The notes beneath the pieces are model-generated. The model searched no databases and had not been told where the DNA came from. It was given only the letters and a program-made list of their open reading frames with translations. This document shows positions 19,673 through 30,363 of a stretch of 64,000 nt of DNA, piece after piece. This DNA comes from Telmatactis stephensoni. Lineage: Eukaryota > Cnidaria > Anthozoa > Actiniaria > Isophelliidae. Within the stretch, counting starts at the first letter, position 1. Each line of letters opens with the position of its first letter. The DNA lies in assembly GCA_029948255.1 (NCBI GenBank), contig JALIZF010001883.1, positions 744,001-808,000 on the forward strand, written 5' to 3'. The position numbers and the translations under genes were made by a program.

Positions 19673-20767
19673 TTATATATATTTAACAATTAGACTACGA
19701 GTTCGAGTTTTCTATCGGCTGATGTACTATCAAAGCCGATAGAAAACGAGAACGAGTAGTCTAATTGTTTTAGTAAAAATCTACTAGTATTCTAATGCAA
19801 AATATATAAAACAAAATTTGGTGATAATTTTTAACCTAAAAAACTGGGAAATTTCGCAAAGCTACGCATAAAAATTATAGTTTCCATGGCAACTGTCTTT
19901 CTTTTGGAAGCCGAGGAAAATCGGCAGCCAGACCAGCTGAGAAGCTTTCTTTTCCTAAAAAGAAGTGATTTTGATCATAGAAGAAAGTCGGAAAGCTCAA
20001 AAAGCAAGAGAAGTACGGATTATCTGATGCTTGTGGAGATTTCTTTGTATTATTCGGGGCGAAAAGACAAAAAAGGATCGAGCTGACCGACCGGCTCGCC
20101 GTGAACTGATTCGGTGAAAGTTAAGCTTTTCAAATTATGGCTTCAACCTGAAGGAATCCTGCAGAAAAGTTATTGAAAGGTAATAAAAAGTTATTCTACA
20201 CTTATGTGTTCCCTGTTTATCTAATTTAGAAAGTTTTGTGTCTCATCTTTTTTTCAAAATACCGGGTTTTTTTTCCTCACAAATGACTACTTGCTCACTT
20301 CGCAAGTTTGTTTTTATGTGACTTCAGTGAAGTCATTCACGTCGAAAATCGACCAAAAACAAAAACAAAGTAGTTTTTCACTAAGTTTTGCTATTGTACT
20401 TGAATACTGCTGAGTTATCTTAGTTAGTTTAGCCACTTTTTTCACATTTGGAAGTAGGGTCCGTAGAGACGGGTGATTGAAATCATATGTCAGTTTTTTA
20501 TCAAAATTGCAAAAAAAAAAAAAAAAAAAATTCAGCTTATATGTTAACATTTGTACGTGTTATTTTGTATAAATATCACTGGTGGTATTTATGGCAAATA
20601 TAATTAAAAACCATGTTTTATTTATAGAAATTTGCTGATAATTTGCAAATCACGAATCCCCATTTTCTCTACTCACCTTCTATCACTATTAGAAGGTGAG
20701 TAGAGTAGCCAATCAGAATGCGAGATTTGTATTATAATACTAGTAGATTTTTACTAAATATATATAT
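19673..20767. mobile_element. MITE of about 1.1 kb with TTAGTAAAAATCTACTAG inverted ends
   Basis: The left end (19770-19791, plus A+T lead-in from 19673) and right end (20736-20767) are inverted copies of TTTAGTAAAAATCTACTAG. The left end is split by a nested hairpin (19686-19769). Inside is a poly(A) run (20512-20530), a small hairpin (20668-20706, TCTACTCACCTTCT arms) and a 66-residue open frame at 19886-20086 that I do not recognise and do not call a gene. Confidence 0.75.
19686..19769. mobile_element. 84-bp foldback element nested in a MITE end, TTA duplication
   Basis: Arms ACAATTAGACTAC...TTTTCTATCGGCT and their reverse complement fold over a 13-base loop. TTA flanks it at 19683-19685 and 19770-19772. 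Removing the element and one TTA restores the MITE end to match its right-hand partner (TATTTAGTAAAAATC). Confidence 0.85.
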
Positions 20768-20942
20768 GGTTTGCTTTGCTTTGCAGACAGAACTTCTTAA
20801 GGCATTAATTTTGTTAGGAGGTTTTATTTCAGACGTTTCGCCGGTTAGGGCTTCATCAGTGATTGTGGATAATATATTCTACAAGAAATTTAAGTAAGAG
20901 CTAATACAAGGTCAATGTTAAGGCTCATTAATTTCTTTGTTA

Positions 20943-21356
20943 GTTTATGTTCAGAGTTTGTCCAATGCATCCATTCATGATGTTCTTGTGTTTTCGAATT
21001 TCCAATGCCTCGATGATTCTGCGCATGTGGCTGTTGTCAATATCCTTGTGTGAGATTTCCCAGGAGATGTCTTTTATTGATGGCTTGTTATGGTTGACCA
21101 GATGTGTGTAAACAGTTTGCTTAGTCATTCTAACATGTTCCTTGATTCTCGATCCTATTGTTCTGCTTGATTCGCTGATGTAGATCTTATCGCAATGTAA
21201 ACAATTGATTCTATAGACACAGTTCTTAGTTAGACATTTGTAAGGTTTTAGTGAAGAGACGCAAGTATCGCAGTTTTCGGGACAGCATTGCTTCTGTTTA
21301 GGTGGTGTGAATAAGGGGTGATGAAGGGGTTTGGGGTTAAAGATTAGGGACCATAT
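20943..21356 (-). pseudogene. Penelope-like element C-terminus: GIY-YIG endonuclease remnant
   Basis: The minus strand reads CCPENCDTC...KCLTKNCVYRINCLHC, then YISESSRTIGSRIKEH, and ends MRRIIEALEIRKHKNIMNGC and a stop at 20943. Penelope-like retroelements end in a GIY-YIG nuclease with a cysteine-rich linker and a VYxIxCxxC...YIGETxRxxxxRxxEH pattern. Here the YIGET Gly and Thr are changed to Ser, so the catalytic signature is degraded. No RT part is present, so this is a 5'-truncated copy. Downstream (20830-20863) is the stem GACGTTTCGCCGGTTAGGGCTTCATC common at the 3' end of such elements. Confidence 0.75.
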
Positions 21357-21360
21357 TGCA

Positions 21361-21917
21361 TTCCCTGCTCATCAGAGGACAAGTATATGAAAGTCAAATA
21401 TCTGTGGATAGCCCAACCCTGAGCATGGGGCTTCAGTTGACAATGATAAGTGCAATTGAAGATAATCTACATACTTCCTCTGCCAGAACTCCTCCCTATG
21501 AATTAATGAGAAAAATAAAATTAATTCATTGTATAAAAGATGTGCAACAAATTATTCCAAATAAAAGAAAATTATGCCAATTTATTGCTTGCTTTCTTTT
21601 GTAATGTCGACTACCATTTGCACTGATTACACATCCTTTCTTAAAGGCTGAAGAAATGAAGGGGTCAGCTAGGATCGAAAATTGGCCCCTCCAATAATTT
21701 TGTGGGAGGGCCTGACCCATCCACAGAATTGTTGGTCTTCCCAATTACACTTTGAATAGACTGCTTTGCAATTGGTTGTATTGCACTCCAGATTCTTATC
21801 ACAAATATTTGTTTTATTGTGCCCCTCGAGTAATTTTTAGTTTCCTTCACCCTGTATCAGGTTAAGTTTCACTTTGGATTGATCAATGGGATATTAAAAA
21901 TCCAGAAAGAGGCATAG
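21361..21917. other. No gene recognised
   Basis: Short open stretches only. A CCTCCAATAATTTTGTGGGAGGG palindrome-like word lies near 21688-21710. Nothing supports a coding call. Confidence 0.5.
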
Positions 21918-21925
21918 TTTTCACT

Positions 21926-22297
21926 CCAGGGGGGACTCCATTGTAAAAGGATTGGGTATGCTCATCAGTAATAAAAGATACCTGAAGTCTTTGTAAAAGG
22001 GTGTGGCTCCGCTGGACGATTTTTAACCGAGCTAAGAGATATCAGCAATAGCAAGCAAATGGACATTGTTATTAAGAACACAAAACTGGACAGTCGGCAT
22101 GCTTTTGTTGGCAAATCTATTCATTTGAGAACAAGATAATGAGCAAAGGACTCTTTTTGATACCCTAAAATATACCAGGAAATGCTAAAACTGTAAACTT
22201 AAATTTTAACGCCCTAAAAGATGATACCAAATTGCTGATTTTTAACCCCAAGAGATACAACAAGCATACCTGATCCTTTTGCAATGGCCCCCCCAGG
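21926..22297. mobile_element. hAT-like MITE of 372 bp with 8-bp target duplication
   Basis: TTTTCACT occurs at 21918-21925 and 22298-22305. The ends are inverted: CCAGGGGGGACTCCATTG(T)AAAAGGAT and, reverse-complemented, CCTGGGGGGGCCATTGCAAAAGGAT. An 8-bp duplication and CAGGGG-type ends fit hAT elements. There is no coding sequence inside. Confidence 0.85.
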
Positions 22298-22370
22298 TTT
22301 TCACTTACAAAGTCTCATCACTTTGGCTTATTTATGTCAGTAGATTTCATAGTGGATAAGCCAAGTTCCC

Positions 22371-22620
22371 ATAGACGACTTTCAAAAATGGCAGGCTCAT
22401 TGTTCGCGAGAACAAAGCCAGAAAGGCCTCCAAAATCAAGTGATGCCGTCAAATGAGACTAAGTATGTCCTATAACATGCACAGAAAATAGGTATTGCAA
22501 AAGGAAGAGGAGTATATCATCTTTGATAACACTAGACGTATTGCACGGTTATTTTCTGCTAACAAGGCCTTTGTGGCCTCGTCCTCATGTACTAAGCCAC
22601 CATTTTTGAAAGTCGTCTAT
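22371..22620. mobile_element. Foldback/MITE, 250 bp
   Basis: Inverted arms begin ATAGACGACTTTCAAAAATGG at 22371 and end with its complement at 22620; similarity continues imperfectly to the AAAGGCC words at 22418 and 22565. No coding function is seen. Flanking duplication could not be defined. Confidence 0.75.
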
Positions 22621-22921
22621 ACAATACTGACTACCAACCTTTTGGCCTTGCCCTTGGACTTGGGCCCTGTCGGCCCTGTGGTGTTGAGCACTCATTTACA
22701 ACGTGGCCCCAACCACGGCATCTCCAACAGTCTTTGTCTTTAATTTGACACAACATGAGAAAAACAATGTAGAGAAAAAAGAAATGAATTTATAACATAG
22801 AATGCGCTATAAATAGTATGATCTATTTTCCCCTTGCCCATTGTGTTATAGACGCATTTGAGGAAAATATAAAGAACTCTTAACAAATTAGAGTCGCATT
22901 TGGCACGCCTGCCACTCTTAC

Positions 22922-25900
22922 TTTTGTCTAATTGATTTACAACAGAACCTAGAATGTTAACAGAATGGAGCCGTGCAGCCAATGGGGAAATAGTTCATAG
23001 GTTTTTCAGCCTATCAGAGCGCGCATTACATCGAATCTATGTTATAATCGTTCTTTATATTATTTTTCTCTCGTGTGTCAATAATGCTATGGGCGCGCAG
23101 CTTTCTGTTGTCAAATTGGCAAACATAAAATATTAAAATGGAGATATTTCTTACCTTCATTTAAGCCATAGCGGCTGGGGCACTGTGAACGCTTGTGCCC
23201 CCTTCCGTCACAATACCAGCAGTGGAATGATGTGTCATCTAAAATATTATAGTTTTTTTTTTTTTCAATAATTTTATTTATTTACAAATGACAGATTTTT
23301 TTTTTACAATAGTGATTTTAACAATGGAGTTTTTTTTTACACACTTACATATTACTAAAACATTGTAAAATGCGTAAATTATAAAACTTAATTACAGACA
23401 GTTAAATTTCAAGACAGAGCATACAATTTAGAAAAGAAACAAAACTCCAGAAACCAAATAACACACACACACACACACATACACATACAAAAAGGGGTGA
23501 GATACATACAGATTTAATTTTTATCATCTATCATCTCTGTGCCAGTCAATCAAAAACAATATCTTTTGATTTCAAGATTTTTGTTATTTTTCCCCACTTA
23601 CCTAAATGTTGGGATAATTTGCCTTTTTTTGTGGCCACAAGGAATTCAATTTTTTCATAATGGCATAGAAGATTTTGAAACCTCGGTAGTGATGGTGTTT
23701 TTTCTTTTTCGCGTGCCTTGTATAATGAGTATTTATACATCAGAATTATAAAATTGTTAGTTATATCTTCTACTCCTAATACAATGTTGATTTTGTTGAA
23801 TTCTGGTAAAAAGATATTAAAGTCTTTAAGCCAATTTCGAATTTTAAAGTAATAATTTTTTGATTCTATACATTCCACAAATAGGTGATCAATTGTTTCT
23901 GGATAGAAATGACAGAAAGAACAAGAGGCGTATTCTATTATTTTGAAATGGTAAAGATCCCGGTTCAGATAAAGAATGTTATTGAGTATTTTGTATTGAA
24001 ACATTCTTAAATAATTATCTATTGTTGTTTGGTATATTCTATTATAAATTGTTGCCCATTCAAATTGTGTTTCCATCCGTCTATTAACATGTGCCTGGGC
24101 CGTTGGAACCTTGACCTTTTTTTCAATTAAGTGCTTATATATCATATCTGTTTTAATCTTTCTCTCGTCAATCTTTCGATTACCCAGTTGTATGTATTTT
24201 TGGTCCTCGTCCGTATTTTCCGTTGAAAAATTGATGTCTTTTAAAGCCGTTTTCCACTGTGGAGGTATGGCATGTATTACTCCAGCCCACCATAAGAAGT
24301 CTTTATCCTTTAGACCTTTTGATTTTGTGAATTCCCACTTAAATTCACCTCTTTGGTCACACAAATCTATGACTTTATTTATATTCAGGAGGGAAAAATT
24401 CTTGTAAAAAATCGATTTGTTTCCAACTCGTATATATTTATTATTCCATAAGAACTGTTCTTTCGCTAGTGAGGGTTCCTCTTTTATGTTATCCTGCATT
24501 ACTTCCGCCCAACAAGTCAAAACGTTTTTTATAAAAAGTGGGAGTGTTTTGAGGTATTCTTTGTGGGTCGAAGTTTGTATTTATCTGATCATATCCGCCA
24601 ATCTGATTTATATATAACGTAGGGATAATTTTCCATGTAGGAAGTTCTCTATCATGATTTAATTTTAAATTTAAAAGCCATTTTACTCGATTTGCTTTAA
24701 TACATGACTCAAAGTCTTGTAATTTCAAACCTCCCGTTATGTAGTCTCCAATTAAGGTATCGTGCTTGATTTTTGGTTTTCTTCCATTCCAAACAAAATC
24801 TTTAATTGTGCTCTCAACAATTTGCATTAGATCGTCAGGGACATCAATTTTTGAACAAACATAATATAATTTAGACAGTGCAAGGGAGCGAAGAACTTGG
24901 ATTTTTCCAAAGAGTCAACTTTCTTGTTTTCCATATAGAGAGAATTGTTTTGAAATTGGTAATTACCCTCTGATAGTTATATTTATGATAATATTCCTGG
25001 TTATACGAAAAATGGATGCCTAGGATTCTTATACCTTTTTCATAAAAGTTAATATTCTGTATGTTTTCAGCTGTAAGCCTTGGTTTTCGGCGGATATTTT
25101 TTCCTAACCAACCAACTTCAGATTTGCCTTTGTTGAGTTTAAGCGAGGAATAGTTTTGAAAGTTTTCAAGTTCTTTCAGAACGCAATTCAAAGAATTTTG
25201 ATCTTCAAGGAAGAAAGTTGTGTCATCCGCAAATAGTACAAGTTTAATTTCATTTCGCATTGCTTTAAAGCCCTTGATATTTTCACACTTTCTTATAATG
25301 ATTGCCATTATTTCTATGACCAGAACAAAGATATACGGGGAAATCGGATCCCCCTGTTTCGTACCCCTTTTGGGTTGGAAAAAATTGGTCACATGGCCAT
25401 TATTCATCACACAACTAAGATTTTTTGTCAGTAAAATTTTTACCCATTTGACAAAATGTTCTCCAAATCCAAAATGTCTCAGAACTGCAAGTATGAAGTT
25501 ATGTTCTATTGAATCGAATGCCTTTTCAAAGTCGGCAGCAAACATAATTAGGGATTTTTCTTTTTCTCTCGTGTAATCCATAATATCCTGAATAATTCTT
25601 ATGGGTTCATCGATTTTTCTCTCTTTTATAAATGCTGCTTGATCTGCGTGAATAAGATTTGGAAGTATTTTGTTCAGCCTGTTACTTAGGACTCTACTAC
25701 AGATCTTTACATCTACATTTATTAAGCTTATAGGGCGCCATGAATCTAACAGTCTACTGTCCTTGTCGAGTTTTTCTAACAAGATGTGGATAATTCACCT
25801 ACTTCGAAATTCTTATTAAGACAGCTAACCAAATCGTCTTTTATTTCTGTCCAAAACGCCAGGTAAAATTCTTTCATTAAACCATCATTTCCAGGGATCT

Positions 25901-28900
25901 TAGAAGATCCCATGTGTTTCAGCGCATTATAACATTCTTGAACCGTGATCCTCTTTTCGCACATTTCCTTATCCAGTTCTGATAATGTTGGAGCAGTGAA
26001 TTTAGACAGAAATTCTAAGCATTCTGATTCTGTTTTGTGGGATTTTGATTCAAAAACTTTTTTAAAGTGGCATTCCAATAATTCTAATATTTCTTCCCGT
26101 TCTGTGGTCTCTTTACCATTTCCATCTATCAGTTTACTAACATGAGTTTTCGCCTTATTTCGTTTTTCCAACGTCAAAAAATATTTATTGCTTTTTCCCC
26201 CATTTCGTACCATGTTGCCCTTGATAATTATTCCGTCAGTGATATAGTTACTTTTTTCCTCTAACTTTTTGATTAGTTTGTCATGTTCTGTACTCAGTTC
26301 CTCGTCTTTCTCCCATCCGGGAGTTAACTCCAATTTTTTAATCTCTTCTTCTACAGAGGCATATTCCGATCTCCGTTTTTTGCCAACTGCTTTGAGAATT
26401 GTAGTGAGAGCTTACGGACTTCGTATTTTATCAGTTCCCATCTAATCTGTGGGTTCCTTATTTCTGCTTTATCTAGAGAGCACTTTAATTCGGCTAAAAT
26501 ATTTTTTATCTTCGAGGTGTATGTTTCATTATTTAATAGAGAATTATTAAGCTTCCAGAAGGAGGGCCCTCTTCTATCCTCGTTAAATAATTGAAACTGT
26601 AGCATTATTGCAGAATGGTCGGTCGAGGGGGCTGGAGTAATATCACATTTTTCTACAAAATGTTGTAAATCATTAGATATAAAGAAATAATCCAATCTCC
26701 GATGTATTTTTTGGTTCGACTTAGACATTATACCTTGTGCTATACCTCGCCATGTATACCGTCTGACATTGGGGTTTCTCAACCTCCATATGTCACATAG
26801 ATCGAATTCTGTCATAATTGTTTCCATTGTTTCAATAGAGTCGAATTTTAAAACCGGATTTCCACCGGCTGATTCTAGCTTTTTATCGAATATAAAATTA
26901 AAATCTCCTCCCCATATTATATGAGTATCGATTGGATAATCGATGTCGTCTATCTTTTCAGCAATTTCTTTTAGTACTTCTACCTGCTCCCTTTCATGAT
27001 TAGGAAGATACGAATTAATAAATAGAAAATTCCTGGTTTTAAACACGTACCATGCAATTACGTATCTGCCACTCTTATCCAAAATTTTGTCTTTCACTGT
27101 GATGTTAAGTTTACTTCCAATTAGAATAGCGGTCCCCCTACTCTTTGATGACCCATGAGCCATAATTAATTTGCCCCTTGTTCTTTTTGACCATTCGTTT
27201 TCTAATTCTGCTGAACTATGGGTTTCTTGCATAAACAGGACTCCATAGTCTTCTTTGTGTTTAGAAAACCAATTTAAAATTTTTCTGTTTTTTATAGTCC
27301 CTTAGGCCACGGACATTCAATGATTGTACATTAAAACCTAACTGATTATCCATTATTACTCCAAGTATTCATATTATAATATCTGACTGGCACAGAACAA
27401 TTACGACCAAAAATAAAACAGCTTGCAAAAAAGGAGATCATAAACAGGGTTGATTCAGGGTTATTCATCCGCTGAAATCTCTCTACCACTTTTAATAAAC
27501 TTACGAAGTATATCGAGTCAAAAACAGCAAATATTTAGTCCAAAAATTTTTGATAGCTAAACCTAAACAATTAGTAATAATGAGGTGATTCAGTTTATAA
27601 ATCTAATGGTTTGTCTGGTGGCCAAAATTGTCCTCTAATGTATAACTTATCTGGTTCGGCTTTGCTGAAGGCTACGGGGATTCTGTTAGCCTTTGCCTCC
27701 TTAAAGGTGCTCATCTGGGTTTGTCTTCGCTTAATCAATTCTTGAGGGAGGTCTACAAACATTTGGTACTTGGTGTGTTGAAGATTTCTTCCGAGTGACA
27801 TTATTTTTTCACAGTCTTTCGAGCGCAGAAACCTCACTAATATTTGCCTTGGTTTGTCTCTCTTTGGGTCTTTTCGAGCTGGGTTTCGATGCACTTTGTA
27901 TTTCCACTTGATCGTGCTCTTTAAAATTGAGATGTTCATGTAAAAAAGTTCTTATAACTTCTTCAGCATTCTCATCCTCTTTTTCATCAATATTCATGAA
28001 CTTTATGTTTTCTCGTCTTGAGTAGGCCTCTAAATAAAGATCTTTTGTCTTAAGTCCCTCCATCTTAGACTCCAAATCCTTGACTTGATTTGACAAATCT
28101 TTATTTTTGGCTTTTGTATCTTCCAGTTCTTTCTGGAAATCAATAATCTTTTCGTCATAGAATGTCATTGCAGATTTGATTTCGTTAAGTTCGCCATTTG
28201 TTGAAGCTTGAGACTTCTCGAGATTAGTTGTCCTTTCTTCAAGCGTAAAGATCGAATTTTGGATCTTATTCATTGCCTGTTTGATGCTGTCTAATTTGGA
28301 TAGCTTCTTCAGAATGTCGTCCATTTTCTCGCTGAGTTCTTCAACCATGTTGAGGGCTACAAGGACTTCGTCGTCTTCTTGAGGAGTTTGATTCTCTGCT
28401 TTGTCTTCAGTGTTCTTTGGTTTTTTTAAATCTGGAGACTCTGATGACTCAGTGGAGGATAGGGAAGATCTTGTCCTACTCTTGCCTTGATTACAGTTTA
28501 GGAAATTATCCATTTAACTCACTAAAACTTTCGAATTTTGCGGAGAGAGAGAAACGACAACCTCACTCGCCCATGTCTTGCCCCAGTCCCCCAAAATATT
28601 AAAATATATAAAATATTATAGTTATTTATTGTTTAAAAATTAAAAGAAGAAGAATTTACAGTAAGTTTCAGACCGCAAATTGACCAATGAGAGCGCACGT
28701 TATATGTTTGCTAAAAAATGTCATTTACTAACTTCTTGGCCTTGGACTAGGTGGACTTGGACTCCATCCTGCAAAATAAAGATAAATGAGGACCTGTAAT
28801 TTACATTTCTATGCACTAGAAGAGGGCTCACGTAATGCTTTATAATGACACACACTTAAGCTCTTAACTTGTTTACATGTAGCAAAGACAGCATATGCCC

Positions 28901-30363
28901 ACACACAAAATGATACTTCTCACGTGTGGAAAAACAATACATGCCATTTTACATGTGTAGTGTACCACTGAGTATATTTGCTTATGCGGCTTTGCTAGTG
29001 CAAAGCACACTTAGTTTTCAGTCTTTACTTACTTCTTTGAGATGATGGGCTCCTGCTCTTTCCTATAAATTAGAAAAAAATATACAATTTAATTGGTTTA
29101 CCATGATTATATGATTATACTAAAATGTTGTATACATACTTCTTGATCTGCTTGCTGATGATCTGCTGCCTACAAAGAAGAATTAATATCATTACACCCA
29201 ATTTCAAAATTACGCGACCTAGTGGCAATGGCTTGTCTGGATGTATATGTTTAAGCTTCTGTCAATCTAATTGTAACGACTAGAATTTGTAAAATGTTAG
29301 AGTGCACACACTTTATCCGTGAAACAAATAGTACAAAATAGTGCTAAATAGTATAATGGTAATTCCTTTGTTTCCTATTGTTTGTTTCACGGATTAAGTG
29401 CATGGACTCTATCTTTTTTTAAATTCAGCGACAAAATTAAATTTAAGTTCTTGACAGAACATTTAGTATTTTCAGACTTTTGATGTAAATCTGAACGAAT
29501 AGAACGAATAGTCGGATATTTGAGTGACGGTAGTCAAAAAACTTAAAAAGCCATTCAAAAACTAGTATCGTCTGCAACGGTTTCGTGATTTTGAAAATAG
29601 GTGCAACTCTTGACAAATAGCATTGAAAGCAGATACTAAGATACATATTTTGCTTAATTATTAAAATGGTATTGCATTACTATTACAGTTATAAAATGCT
29701 ATTGCAACTGTCTGCAAATAGAGTGATTTTTCTTCATCTGTGAAAGAATAGGCAGACTGTTAGTCACGCTTTTAAAAGTGGTTTTCATTTGACCGTGAAG
29801 GAATACACAAACTAATAGTTGGTAGAAGACTCTAAAGCCATTGTTTTCTTTTGTTTCTTATCAACTACTGCAAACTAAACAGTCATTTTTGTTTCACGGT
29901 GAGATGAAAATCACTTTAGTGCTTTTACTACTACTTGTGTTACATTCCGTGAGGTCTGCAAAGAAAATTTCCCATTTTCCCATTTGGTTTGACTAGTTGG
30001 TATTCAAGCTTTATGTAATTTTTAACAAAACTTCCAAGGGGAGACTACAGTTCAGGCAACTGGTTTCTGCTTTCTTTCCTTGGTGCTTTGGATAAAAAAG
30101 TTGTTATAATGCCCATTTTCTTTAGAACTTTTTTTCTTGTTTACGACGAACAACGATAAAGCGACCCCACTTATTTTCAACATTACCACTGTTATGCTTA
30201 ACGAACTGTCATGCTTGTTATGTTAGATTTTTGTTGACATTTTTTAAAAATAAACAAATAAATAAATTAAAAAGGACAAATTATGTCCAGAAGCCACCAC
30301 ACGATATTCCTTTGAACTTTACTTACTGGAACTTCTCGACCTTCTTCTTCCCCACGTTGACAT
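22922..30363 (-). CDS. Micro-exon gene: RS-rich protein with a CCHC zinc knuckle (3' end not found)
   Basis: Six minus-strand exons keep one frame, all internal junctions being phase 1: 30363-30327 (MSTWGRRRSRSS), 29169-29140 (SRSSASRSR), 29062-29033 (KSRSPSSQR), 28768-28733 (WSPSPPSPRPR), 23238-23155 (DTSFHCWYCDGRGHKRSQC) and 22948-22922 (SVVNQLDK). Internal exons are 30, 30, 36, 84 and 27 bp, all divisible by three. Donors include GTAAGT, GTATGT, GTTAGT and GTAAGA. The knuckle is an exact C-x2-C-x4-H-x4-C. Alternating Arg-Ser plus a knuckle suggests an RNA-binding, nuclear-speckle type protein (inference). A TTTTCACACAG acceptor sits just before the ATG, so a 5' untranslated exon probably lies upstream. 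The LINE at 23255-28608 fills most of intron 4. Below 22922 the next exon is not evident. Confidence 0.7.
23546..27353 (-). pseudogene. LINE ORF2: AP endonuclease + reverse transcriptase + C-terminal zinc region
   Basis: It starts at 27353 (MDNQLGFNVQSLNVRGLRD) and shifts frame by about 27.29 kb. The endonuclease follows (27232-26351: MQETHSS, GGDFNFIF, RRLDYFF, STDHSA). A linker is at 26333-25776. RT at 25782-24871 has DSWRPISLINVDVKI, QAAFIKER, AADFEKAFDSI, GTKQGDPISPYIFVL and the catalytic FADD. The C-terminus (24827-24489 and 24520-23546) ends with CSFCHFYPETIDHLFVEC, a zf-RVT-like segment often found in Tx1-type LINEs. At least four frame changes separate these parts. Intact versions nick DNA and prime reverse transcription at the nick. 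Confidence 0.85.
27595..28513 (-). pseudogene. LINE ORF1: coiled coil + L1 ORF1p-type RNA-binding domain
   Basis: 28513-27809 encodes a Ser-rich start (MDNFLNCNQGKSRTRSSLSS), a long heptad-rich coiled coil (residues ~50-165) and the start of an RRM-like domain (YSRRENIKFMNIDE). The frame shifts by one base near 27.93 kb. 27939-27595 then completes the domain with HRNPARKDPKRDKPRQILVRF and RRQTQMSTFKEAKAN. This is the L1 ORF1p layout of a trimerising coiled coil, RRM and C-terminal domain, which binds element RNA. The frameshift splits it. Confidence 0.8.

Larger units (their letters stand above)
23255..28608 (-). mobile_element. L1/Tx1-like LINE, about 5.35 kb, 15-bp target duplication
   Basis: TAAAATATTATAGTT flanks it at 23240-23254 and 28609-28623. 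The 3' end has AATAAA and a poly(A) tail (poly-T at 23253-23267 on +). ORF1 and ORF2 follow in L1 order on the minus strand. The copy appears full length but both ORFs carry frameshifts, so it is dead. A (CA)n tract at 23462-23480 lies in its 3' untranslated region. It sits in an intron of the RS-rich gene, in the same orientation as that gene. Confidence 0.9.

Noticed and set aside
20830..20865. Possible hammerhead ribozyme (minus strand CTGATGAAGCCCTAACC then GGCGAAACGTC)
   Set aside because: CTGATGA and GAAA are present, but no stem III/loop separates GAAAC from GTC and stem II pairs only with a bulge. It is the common stem found at ends of Penelope-like elements.
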